6,498 nt of DNA from CAYWXK01 sp964462515. GTDB taxonomy: Bacteria > Planctomycetota > Phycisphaerae > Sedimentisphaerales > Anaerobacaceae. The notes beneath the pieces were generated by a model that was not told the origin of the DNA, ran no database searches, and saw only the letters and a program-made list of their open reading frames with translations. Made by a program: the position numbers and the translations under genes. Shown one piece after another: positions 1-4,773 of this stretch; the first letter of the stretch is position 1; every line of letters begins with the position of its first letter. The DNA lies in NCBI GenBank assembly GCA_964462515.1, contig CAYWXK010000099.1:1-6498 (forward strand). Direction: 5' to 3'.

Positions 1-3
1 TCA

Positions 4-41
4 GACATAACATAAAATCACCACAAGATTTTGCTTATGTC
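4..41. repeat. Imperfect inverted repeat (hairpin) at left edge
   Basis: GACATAA at 4-10 pairs with TTATGTC at 35-41, and AAAATC at 14-19 pairs with GATTTT at 27-32. This gives a 13-pair stem with a small 3x2 internal loop and a 7-base terminal loop. It is AT-rich and has no T-run directly after it on the plus strand, so a terminator role is uncertain. It could be the end of a transcript entering from the left or part of the leader of the gene at 146. The rest of 1-145 shows no gene. Confidence 0.4.
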
Positions 42-145
42 GAATAAGACGCCGTGACATTAGAGGCCATCCAGTCGGCGGCTTCATGATACTACTTTTT
101 CAATAAATAGTTTGGTCGGGTGGGATTTTATTCGATGCAGATTTT

Positions 146-946
146 ATGGATAAAGAATACATCAAGAAACTTGCTGAAAACCCAAGATTTATCCCGGGCG
201 TTTATAATTATTGTGATAGGTGGTGCGATCGTTGTCCGCTGACCTCACGATGCATGAACTTCGCATTGAGCGAGGAGCAATTTGATGACCCAAAAGCTCG
301 TGACATAAACAATAAGGTCTTCTGGCAAAAATTATCTGAAGTCTTTCAGCTCACTCTTGAAATGGTAAAAGAAACTGCGAAAGAGCAGGGCATCGACCTT
401 GACTCTATAGACCACGAGGAAATAGCAAAGCAAGAAGAGCAGGTTGACAAAACAGCCAAAGAACAGCCATACTGTCAGGCTGCTCTCTCGTATGTAAAAA
501 AGGTGGATAGCTGGTTCGACTCAAACAAGGGGCTGCTCGAAGACAAAGCTGACGAGCTACAGGCGGCGTCCTTGGCTGACATCCCCGGCACAAGGCCGGC
601 TGACGAGGCAGTAAGCATCAATGATTGCCTTGAAGTAGTCCGCTGGTACCAGCATCAGATATACGTCAAGCTTTGCCGCTCAGCGAGCGGAATGATACGC
701 GGCGAACTTGAGCATCTCGAATACTCTTTGCAGGACGCAAATGGCTCGGCAAAAGTGGCCATTATCGGTATTGAGCGTTCAATTGCAGCGTGGGGAAGGC
801 TGTTGAATCATTTTCCTCAACAGGAACATACAATTCTTGACCTGCTGGTAAATCTGAAGAGGCTGCTGCGACAGGCTGAGGCGGCGTTCCCGGATGCTCG
901 CGCATTTGTGCGGCTGGGATTCGATATGGCAGTTACAAACACCTGA
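146..946 (+). CDS. Conserved hypothetical protein with N-terminal CxxxCxxCxxxxxC cluster
   Basis: A 266-residue protein without signal peptide or membrane segment, so probably cytoplasmic. Near the N terminus, after FIPGVYNY, it carries four closely spaced cysteines (C23, C27, C30, C36; spacing C-x3-C-x2-C-x5-C), an arrangement suited to binding zinc or an iron-sulfur cluster. Residues about 60-110 are charged (Glu/Lys/Gln-rich) and likely helical. The C-terminal half (about 200-260: a GSAKVAIIGIERSIAAW stretch, then NHFPQQE and a leucine-rich helix) looks like the conserved core of the family. I recall proteins with the NYCDRWC(D/E)RC signature from many bacteria, annotated only as hypothetical; no function is known to me. 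The start at 146 is chosen because the conserved FIPG..YNYCDRWC block follows soon after; there is no strong Shine-Dalgarno. Gene reality is well supported by length, composition and the motif; function is open. Confidence 0.88.
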   Translation: MDKEYIKKLAENPRFIPGVYNYCDRWCDRCPLTSRCMNFALSEEQFDDPKARDINNKVFWQKLSEVFQLTLEMVKETAKEQGIDLDSIDHEEIAKQEEQVDKTAKEQPYCQAALSYVKKVDSWFDSNKGLLEDKADELQAASLADIPGTRPADEAVSINDCLEVVRWYQHQIYVKLCRSASGMIRGELEHLEYSLQDANGSAKVAIIGIERSIAAWGRLLNHFPQQEHTILDLLVNLKRLLRQAEAAFPDARAFVRLGFDMAVTNT

Positions 947-992
947 TAAACCTTGTGCGGCTGGCACCCAGGGTAGGATGACCAGCACGTAG

Positions 993-1029
993 GGTGGGGC
1001 TTTATCCGGCGCAGGCAGACTGCCCCACC
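993..1029 (+). repeat. 8-bp inverted repeat (GGTGGGGC / GCCCCACC)
   Basis: GGTGGGGC at 993-1000 is perfectly complementary to GCCCCACC at 1022-1029, with a 21-base loop. It lies 46 bases after the stop codon of the cysteine-cluster gene. The stem is GC-rich but not followed by a T-run, so it looks more like a dispersed palindromic element than a classical terminator. Confidence 0.5.
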
Positions 1030-1035
1030 AACTTG

Positions 1036-1057
1036 TCCGCCTTCGGCGGATTCTTTA
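1036..1057 (+). terminator. Putative Rho-independent terminator of the cysteine-cluster gene
   Basis: TCCGCC (1036-1041) and GGCGGA (1045-1050) form a perfect 6-bp GC-rich stem with a TTC loop, followed directly by the T-rich TTCTTTATTGTTT. This fits intrinsic termination for the plus-strand gene ending at 946, about 90 bases upstream. The same palindrome is a common dispersed intergenic element, so it may have spread as a repeat and act as terminator secondarily. Confidence 0.45.
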
Positions 1058-1065
1058 TTGTTTAG

Positions 1066-1088
1066 CCCGCCAATTTATTGGCGGGTTT
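1066..1088 (+). terminator. Second hairpin, possible terminator
   Basis: CCCGCCAAT (1066-1074) and ATTGGCGGG (1077-1085) form a perfect 9-bp inverted repeat separated by only TT, followed by TTT at 1086-1088. With the preceding hairpin it forms a tandem pair between two plus-strand genes. The T-run is short, so efficiency is doubtful. Confidence 0.4.
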
Positions 1089-1120
1089 GCCTGCCTTGAG
1101 CAAGCGTAGCGCGTCGAAGG
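1089..1120 (+). repeat. Dispersed intergenic element, copy 1 (GCCTGCCTTGAGC..GTCGAAGG)
   Basis: This 32-base stretch begins GCCTGCCTTGAGC and ends GTCGAAGG. A related copy at 2429-2452 has the same two ends but is 8 bases shorter in the middle. Two copies in non-coding DNA within 1.4 kb point to a dispersed repeat family; I also recall CCTGAGC..GTCGAAGG as common in intergenic DNA of sediment metagenome genomes. Confidence 0.5.
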
Positions 1121-1175
1121 TATGTCGTCAAAGATATCTGTAGTGTTACTGGGGAGGGGCGCCGGGGGGTACTCC

Positions 1176-1203
1176 TTGAAACCGAAGAGAGTATTGCTAT
1201 AAT
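1176..1203 (+). promoter_or_regulatory. Near-consensus sigma-70 promoter of the FRG gene
   Basis: TTGAAA at 1176-1181 and TATAAT at 1198-1203 are separated by 16 bases, and TGC just before the -10 box makes it an extended -10 promoter. Predicted transcription start is near 1210, giving a leader of about 38 bases before the ATG at 1248. It implies that the FRG gene is transcribed independently of the gene at 146. Confidence 0.65.
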
Positions 1204-1235
1204 GATTAATGGCGTTCTAAATACGTCATTGTTTC

Positions 1236-1240
1236 GAGGT
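1236..1240 (+). promoter_or_regulatory. Ribosome binding site of the FRG gene
   Basis: GAGGT lies 7 bases before the ATG at 1248, a good Shine-Dalgarno position, and fixes that ATG as the start. Confidence 0.6.
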
Positions 1241-1247
1241 ACGATAC

Positions 1248-2075
1248 ATGCCTAATAAGTTAGTTGTTGATAGCATACCTAAGCTTGCGGAGCTTGGCTT
1301 AAAGTATTGCAATTACATTTTTAGAGGGCAACCCAAGAGATTTGGCGTACCTGTGCCTAAGATATACAGGAAAAGATACCGGTCACTTTGCGAAATCAAT
1401 TTACTTAAATATTTTCAACGGTATGCACCTGCGTTTTGTGCTTCATTACCAGATGAGGACGACTATCTTCACTGGTTGTTTTTGATGCAACATTATGGCT
1501 TTCCAACTAGGCTCTTGGATTGGTCAGAGAGTATTCTAAAGGCAACTTTTTTTGCCGTTAGTGACGAAAATTTTATGGGCGAGGACGCTGAGATATGGAT
1601 AGTCAACCCAATTGGACTCAACTCTATTAGTCCTGCAACTTGGCCTGACATACACGGTGATTCGAAATGGCTGGACTTTTATTTAGCAGAACCGTACTTG
1701 CTTAATATGGCAGATCGGAATCGTCTTGCAGATAGTATGTGGCGTGACGGATCGAAGCTTCTTTGGCCGATGGCGATACGTCCGCCCATGCAATGGTCGC
1801 GATTAGTTGCACAGGATAGTGTTTTTACTCTACACCCACAGTATCGTGAAAGTCTGCCCGATGTGATATACCCTGAGCCAGCACGCCTAGATGTTATTAT
1901 GATACCTAATGAACACAAGAGAGATATATTTGTACAACTTGGTCTAATGGGCATAACTTACAAAACTTTGTTTCCTGAATTAGATTCAATATCAAAAGAC
2001 TTACATAGCAGTATGCTCTTGAATGGCTCTCTATATAAGGAACTATGCTCAAAGAACCAAGAAAGCATGCAATAA
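1248..2075 (+). CDS. FRG domain-containing protein
   Basis: A 275-residue soluble protein of the FRG family, named after the Phe-Arg-Gly motif, seen here at residues 25-27 (NYIFRGQ). The second hallmark, an H-Y-G..PTRLLDW block, is at 82-92 (HYGFPTRLLDWSES). A later conserved segment, AIRPPMQWSRLVAQDSVF (176-193), and the C-terminal GLMGITYKTLFPELDSISKDL-type helix (232-252) are also typical, so the domain looks complete. FRG proteins occur patchily in bacteria and phages, often in accessory regions; their biochemical activity is not established to my knowledge, and a role in defence or toxicity is only a guess. The gene has its own promoter and Shine-Dalgarno, is visibly more AT-rich than the gene before it, and sits alone between two repeat-rich spacers, which suggests acquisition by transfer. 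It has no partner gene here that would make an obvious operon or toxin-antitoxin pair. Confidence 0.9.
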   Translation: MPNKLVVDSIPKLAELGLKYCNYIFRGQPKRFGVPVPKIYRKRYRSLCEINLLKYFQRYAPAFCASLPDEDDYLHWLFLMQHYGFPTRLLDWSESILKATFFAVSDENFMGEDAEIWIVNPIGLNSISPATWPDIHGDSKWLDFYLAEPYLLNMADRNRLADSMWRDGSKLLWPMAIRPPMQWSRLVAQDSVFTLHPQYRESLPDVIYPEPARLDVIMIPNEHKRDIFVQLGLMGITYKTLFPELDSISKDLHSSMLLNGSLYKELCSKNQESMQ

Positions 2076-2097
2076 TGGGGTGCAATCATGCAATAAT
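2066..2097. repeat. Direct repeat CATGCAATAAT over the FRG stop codon
   Basis: CATGCAATAAT occurs at 2066-2076 and again at 2087-2097, a 21-base period. The first copy includes the last codons and the TAA stop of the FRG gene. It looks like a short tandem duplication at the gene's 3' edge. Confidence 0.55.
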
Positions 2098-2183
2098 AGG
2101 GACAACCTGTTTTTCGACTAACTCCTCGTTCTTTCCCTTCGGCCAAACCAAAATTTACCCGCCGTAGCATTGGCGAAGGTGTA

Positions 2184-2249
2184 ATCTGTGCCATCTGTGG
2201 AATCTGTGGTTACCTTTTGTGCCTTTTTGTGGCTAAAACAGAATCTGTG
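2184..2249. repeat. ATCTGTG short repeat tract, 9-bp period
   Basis: ATCTGTG occurs at 2184-2190, 2193-2199 and 2202-2208, exactly 9 bases apart, and a fourth copy lies at 2243-2249 after TTGTGCC and TTGTGG variants. There is no coding potential. I recall similar ATCTGTGG runs as widespread intergenic filler in planctomycete and some other bacterial genomes. Confidence 0.6.
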
Positions 2250-2281
2250 GTTTCTATATATTTTGTGAAAATTCGTGTTTA

Positions 2282-2316
2282 ACCCGTGAGATGGTGGCTT
2301 TGCCTATCTCACAGGT
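2282..2316. repeat. Nested hairpin in the 2.1-2.9 kb spacer
   Basis: ACC(C)GTGAGAT at 2282-2292 pairs with ATCTCAC(A)GGT at 2306-2316 with one mismatch (10 pairs); inside the loop GGC-TTT-GCC can form a small second stem. No T-run follows closely, so I leave its role open. Confidence 0.4.
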
Positions 2317-2362
2317 TGAATTCGTGGCTAATCTTTTATCCTTCTTGCTGTCAAAATTTTTA

Positions 2363-2391
2363 TTGAAAATTCAAAAGGAGTTTGGTATAAT
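2363..2391 (+). promoter_or_regulatory. Orphan near-consensus sigma-70 promoter
   Basis: TTGAAA at 2363-2368, a 17-base spacer and TATAAT at 2386-2391 make one of the best promoter matches in the window. Predicted start is near 2398. No convincing gene starts close behind: the next real coding region, prmC, begins at 2887. It may give prmC a leader of roughly 490 bases, produce a non-coding transcript of the repeat region, or be fortuitous. Confidence 0.5.
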
Positions 2392-2422
2392 ACCGATAAT
2401 TGGGGGAAGCCCCGCACGCAAC

Positions 2423-2460
2423 GGAACAGCCTGTCCTGAGCGGAGTCGAAGGGCAGTTCC
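2423..2460 (+). repeat. Dispersed intergenic element, copy 2, inside an inverted repeat
   Basis: GCCTGTCCTGAGC (2429-2441) and GTCGAAGG (2445-2452) match the ends of the copy at 1089-1120. This copy is framed by GGAAC (2423-2427) and GTTCC (2456-2460), which with inner GCC/GGC give about 8 pairs around one A-A mismatch. The transcript could therefore fold as a stem-loop. Confidence 0.5.
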
Positions 2461-2560
2461 ATGAATCAGGCAGTTTTGACCACAAAAAAGTTCAGAATGA
2501 CAGAATTATTGATTATTTCTCCATATTCTTGTATGTTCTATACCTTATACGCAATATGAA

Positions 2561-2609
2561 ACACGCTATACGCCACACGCTATACGAGAATCGAGTATCC
2601 AGAATCGAG
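2561..2609. repeat. 14-bp period tandem repeat
   Basis: ACACGCTATACG occurs at 2561-2572 and 2575-2586, and AGAATCGAG at 2587-2595 and 2601-2609. Both pairs have the same 14-base period, so the tract reads as consecutive, diverging 14-mers. It is non-coding and typical of repeat-built spacers. Confidence 0.6.
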
Positions 2610-2617
2610 CAACGATT

Positions 2618-2886
2618 TATGCAAAACAAACCCAATTTCCTATAGCAACAAAATGAACACAACCTTCTTATTAAAAAAGGATTACGAACAAATAACTATG
2701 AACAATGAACCAATAAAAACAAACCCAATCAAACCCAAACAAACTCGAAGCGAATTTACCCCTAAGGGGGCGGAGATCCCTACGGGTGAGCTTCTCGGAA
2801 TCCTCAAACCGGGGACCAAGCAAACCCAGAATTTCTCTAAGCTCTTTTGGGCTTTCACTTTTCTTTGCTCCATCTATAATCTGGCA
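2618..2886 (+). repeat. Pseudo-coding repeat tract upstream of prmC (NKPNF / KTNPIKPKQ)
   Basis: This stretch translates to Asn/Lys/Pro/Thr-rich fragments in two frames: one ends in QNKPNFL at 2645, the other reads NNEPIKTNPIKPKQTR from about 2701. I recognise such AAACAAACCCAAT-type sequence as recurring non-coding filler in Phycisphaerae-like genomes that is often mis-annotated as protein. It stays open into prmC, producing a spurious 78-residue N-terminal extension if the start is placed at 2653. I see no domain in that extension. The far end (2838-2886) holds the prmC promoter. Confidence 0.5.
2875..2886 (+). promoter_or_regulatory. -10 box for a probably leaderless prmC mRNA
   Basis: A perfect TATAAT at 2875-2880 is followed by six bases (CTGGCA) and then the prmC ATG at 2887. 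The normal -10 to +1 distance puts the transcription start on the A of that ATG. No Shine-Dalgarno is visible, which agrees with a leaderless message. The -35 region is poor (CTTTCA at 2852-2857, 17-base spacer, 3 of 6 matches). Confidence 0.5.
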
Positions 2887-3762
2887 ATGCAGACCTGGAC
2901 GATACAAAAACTCTTAATCTGGACCATCGAATACCTCACTAAAAAAGGTATTGAGCAGCCACGTCTGAGTGCGGAACTTTTACTCAGTCACGTCCTGCAA
3001 ATGAAGCGAATTGAACTATATACACAATTCAATAAATCTGTCACCAGTGAGCAACTGGAACGATTAAAAGATTTAGCAAAGCGGGCCGGCCAGAATGAGC
3101 CAATTGCATACCTTGTCGGCAAAACCGAATTTTATTCGCTGGAGCTTGATGTAAATAGCGATTGTATGATTCCGCGCCCAGAAACAGAATTGCTCGTAGA
3201 ACGCGCGATTGAATTTTTGCGGACCTGCCACGGCACACAACTTGTCTGTGACCTGTGCACCGGCTGCGGATGCATCGCTGTAGCGATTGCACGAAACTGC
3301 CCAAACGCTCAAATAATAGCAACGGACATTTCCGCTTCCGCCCTCAAGGTCGCTGCTGAAAATGTAGAAAAATACAAGCTAAAAGACCGAATCGGATTAT
3401 TATGCGGCGACCTATTCGACCCCATTATGCCTTACTTGGAGGCGGACAAATTTGACCTGATTGTTGCCAATCCGCCTTATGTAAGCGCAGATGAGTTTGA
3501 GACCCTCGACAAAAACGTAAAAGACTATGAGCCCAAATTGGCTTTATTTGCAGGAGCTGATGGCCTGGACATCCATCGCAGGATTATTGAAAACGCCCCT
3601 TCCTTCCTGAAGTCCGATGGCGCATTGATGCTGGAAATAGGTTTCGCACAAGGCCAGGCCATCAGAGAACTATTCGAACAAACCGGCATCTTCTACAAAG
3701 TCAAAATTGAAAAAGACTTTCACAATAACGACCGTATCGTTTCTGCCGGAAAAGCACCATAA
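2887..3762 (+). CDS. prmC: Release factor glutamine-N5 methyltransferase PrmC (HemK)
   Basis: PrmC uses S-adenosylmethionine to methylate the glutamine of the GGQ motif in peptide-chain release factors RF1 and RF2, raising termination efficiency; it acts in the cytoplasm. The 291-residue protein has the usual family length. Residues 1-75 form the helical N-terminal domain (SAELLLSHVL, EPIAYL at 71-76). RPETE is at 97-101. The class I methyltransferase domain has the SAM loop DLCTGCGCI at 122-130 (normally D-x-GTGSG; here Cys replaces the first Gly and Ser), the acidic ATD at 145-147, and the diagnostic NPPY at 195-198, which binds the target glutamine. The ATG at 2887 is preferred over an in-frame start at 2653 because homology begins at about WTIQKLLIWT and the upstream 78 codons are repeat-derived. 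No prfA gene is adjacent, unlike many bacteria. Cys-rich motif I is unusual but the fold should hold. Confidence 0.93.
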   Translation: MQTWTIQKLLIWTIEYLTKKGIEQPRLSAELLLSHVLQMKRIELYTQFNKSVTSEQLERLKDLAKRAGQNEPIAYLVGKTEFYSLELDVNSDCMIPRPETELLVERAIEFLRTCHGTQLVCDLCTGCGCIAVAIARNCPNAQIIATDISASALKVAAENVEKYKLKDRIGLLCGDLFDPIMPYLEADKFDLIVANPPYVSADEFETLDKNVKDYEPKLALFAGADGLDIHRRIIENAPSFLKSDGALMLEIGFAQGQAIRELFEQTGIFYKVKIEKDFHNNDRIVSAGKAP

Positions 3763-3837
3763 TAAGCCGGCAAAAACTTGCTATTCATTTCTTGTTTGCT
3801 GCCGCGCATCGCAAAACTCATCAGCAAAAGCTGCAAC

Positions 3838-3853
3838 TGGCAAACACGTTGCA
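3838..3853 (+). promoter_or_regulatory. Sigma-54-like promoter upstream of the PEP-CTERM gene
   Basis: TGGCAAACACGTTGCA at 3838-3853 fits the sigma-54 consensus TGGCACRNNNNTTGCW at every defined position but one (A for C). The invariant GG (3839-3840) and GC (3851-3852) are exactly 10 bases apart. Predicted start is near 3864, leaving a leader of about 220 bases. PEP-CTERM genes in other bacteria are known to depend on sigma-54 with PrsK/PrsR, which makes the site credible; in this lineage it is an inference. Confidence 0.45.
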
Positions 3854-3964
3854 ACAAAATCCAACGGATTCTTGCATAATTTTTAGGAAAATGATAAACT
3901 TTCTTAATACCTAACTCCTTTTTTTTAATATAGTTATGAGCAAGCCGCGGCGAAGAGAGCATTT

Positions 3965-3990
3965 TGAGAAAAAAATGTGAGAAAAAATTG
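3965..3990. repeat. 13-bp tandem duplication in the PEP-CTERM leader
   Basis: TGAGAAAAAAATG at 3965-3977 is followed at once by TGAGAAAAAATTG at 3978-3990, 12 of 13 bases alike. The second copy can also pair with ATTTTTCAC at 3995-4003 as a weak hairpin. The leader further on contains a GGATTAA direct repeat (4045-4051 and 4054-4060). Confidence 0.5.
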
Positions 3991-4070
3991 TTGCATTTTT
4001 CACAACCTGTGTGCAAAATAACAACAGAGTTGAGTAGTAAAAACGGATTAACAGGATTAAAATTTCTCAG

Positions 4071-4077
4071 GGAGGAG
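4071..4077 (+). promoter_or_regulatory. Strong ribosome binding site of the PEP-CTERM gene
   Basis: GGAGGAG lies 6 bases before the ATG at 4084. It is the best plus-strand Shine-Dalgarno in the window and decides the start over an in-frame TTG at 3964, whose extra 40 codons would precede the signal peptide. Confidence 0.8.
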
Positions 4078-4083
4078 AACAAA

Positions 4084-4611
4084 ATGAAGAAGTTTATAGT
4101 TGTTCTCACATTGGTTGGGTTTGTCTCTTTCTTTGGCAGTGCTGCCCAAGCATCATTAGTCAACTTTAGCTGTGATGCTCCCTTTACCTGGTCAGAGAGT
4201 AGCGGGGTGGTAATCTCCCAGTACATCAGCTCACTTGCTCCATCCGACATCACGATGACGGCTCAAGCCAATTCGGAATTTACCATTACTTCCACGACCG
4301 TGAACGAGACCGATTTTATCTGGACGGGCTACATATTAGAGCTTGAGTACGAGGGCGCTCCAACATTTGTTTTCGACAGTGGTAGAAGCACGTATTTCAA
4401 CACGGCGCTTTACCCAAACTCCTGGAAAATCGAATTTCAGGCACCGGAAGTGGTGCCGATAGGCGAGGTTGTTACGCTGCAATTTAAGATAGCCTTTCCT
4501 GATGGTGCGCCTTACACCTTCACCCTGACTCAGTATCCTGTTCCTGAGCCGGCAACCTTTGCTTTGCTTGGACTGGGTGCTGTGGCTCTAATGAGCTGGC
4601 GAAGGGTATAA
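4084..4611 (+). CDS. Small PEP-CTERM sorting domain protein, secreted
   Basis: A 175-residue exported protein. Residues 1-23 are a Sec signal peptide: MKK, a hydrophobic core (FIVVLTLVGFVSFFG) and an AQA cleavage site before Ser24. The C terminus is a textbook PEP-CTERM signal: VPEP at 153-156, a hydrophobic helix (ATFALLGLGAVALM, 157-170) and a basic end (WRRV). Such proteins are recognised by exosortase (EpsH/XrtA type), cleaved, and released or attached at the cell surface, usually in organisms making exopolysaccharide. The middle (24-150) is Ser/Thr/Val-rich, likely a beta-sandwich; I do not recognise a named domain, and the only cysteine is C30. The start at 4084 follows from the strong Shine-Dalgarno and the signal peptide. 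No exosortase is nearby, as is usual for scattered PEP-CTERM genes. Transcription may depend on sigma-54 (site at 3838). It converges with apt. Confidence 0.88.
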   Translation: MKKFIVVLTLVGFVSFFGSAAQASLVNFSCDAPFTWSESSGVVISQYISSLAPSDITMTAQANSEFTITSTTVNETDFIWTGYILELEYEGAPTFVFDSGRSTYFNTALYPNSWKIEFQAPEVVPIGEVVTLQFKIAFPDGAPYTFTLTQYPVPEPATFALLGLGAVALMSWRRV

Positions 4612-4643
4612 GGTAACTTTTGCTGAATTCTTTATGCTTGATG

Positions 4644-4672
4644 CCTGTTTGAACAAAAGAGGTTCAGACAGG
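4644..4672 (+). terminator. Hairpin after the PEP-CTERM gene, possible terminator
   Basis: CCTGTTTGAAC (4644-4654) pairs with GTTCAGACAGG (4662-4672) over 11 positions including one G-U pair, around a 7-base loop. It lies 32 bases after the stop. The 3' flank is G-rich, not T-rich, so it may act as a 3' end stabiliser or a Rho-dependent end rather than a classical intrinsic terminator. Confidence 0.4.
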
Positions 4673-4747
4673 GGGCGCAGAGATTGTCTTTCTAATCAAA
4701 CCTTTTTTACTACCTACTATATTCTCATCCTGATGGCACTTGGTGAG

Positions 4748-4773
4748 AAAAACTGTCAGTAAGATATGACAGT
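4748..4773 (-). terminator. Rho-independent terminator overlapping the apt stop codon
   Basis: Read on the minus strand, ACTGTCA (4773-4767) pairs with TGACAGT (4758-4752) over 7 bp around an 8-base loop and runs into TTTTTCTC. The stop codon TGA (4758-4756) sits inside the second stem arm, so the last codons of apt also encode the terminator. The stem has only three G-C pairs, which lowers confidence, but the T-run is well placed. Confidence 0.55.

Noticed and set aside
2184..2609. Possible CRISPR array
   Set aside because: Repeats are 7-12 bases with 9- or 14-base periods; there are no 25-40-base repeats with unique spacers and no cas genes.
2400..2645. 81-codon plus-strand open frame after the orphan promoter
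   Set aside because: Its translation runs through the dispersed element, the 14-bp repeats and the NKPNFL tract, with no domain and no Shine-Dalgarno. It looks like repeat DNA without stops, not a gene.
2653..2886. N-terminal extension of PrmC from an ATG at 2653
   Set aside because: Low-complexity repeat-derived peptide; homology to PrmC starts at the ATG at 2887, which gives the family's normal length.
3744..3774. TGCCGG..CCGGCA inverted repeat over the prmC stop codon as a terminator
   Set aside because: The six-base stem has a long 17-base loop and is followed by A, not T, so it does not support intrinsic termination.
3964..4083. Earlier TTG start for the PEP-CTERM protein
   Set aside because: It would put 40 residues before an evident signal peptide; the GGAGGAG site and the ATG at 4084 fit far better.
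3763..4083. Possible cyclic-di-GMP or other riboswitch before the PEP-CTERM gene
   Set aside because: I looked for GEMM-type conserved blocks and a terminator or anti-terminator pair and did not find them; only a weak A/T hairpin is present.
3720..4253. 177-codon minus-strand open frame across the prmC end and the PEP-CTERM start
   Set aside because: It overlaps two well-supported plus-strand genes antisense, has no recognisable domain and lacks coding character in the spacer between them.
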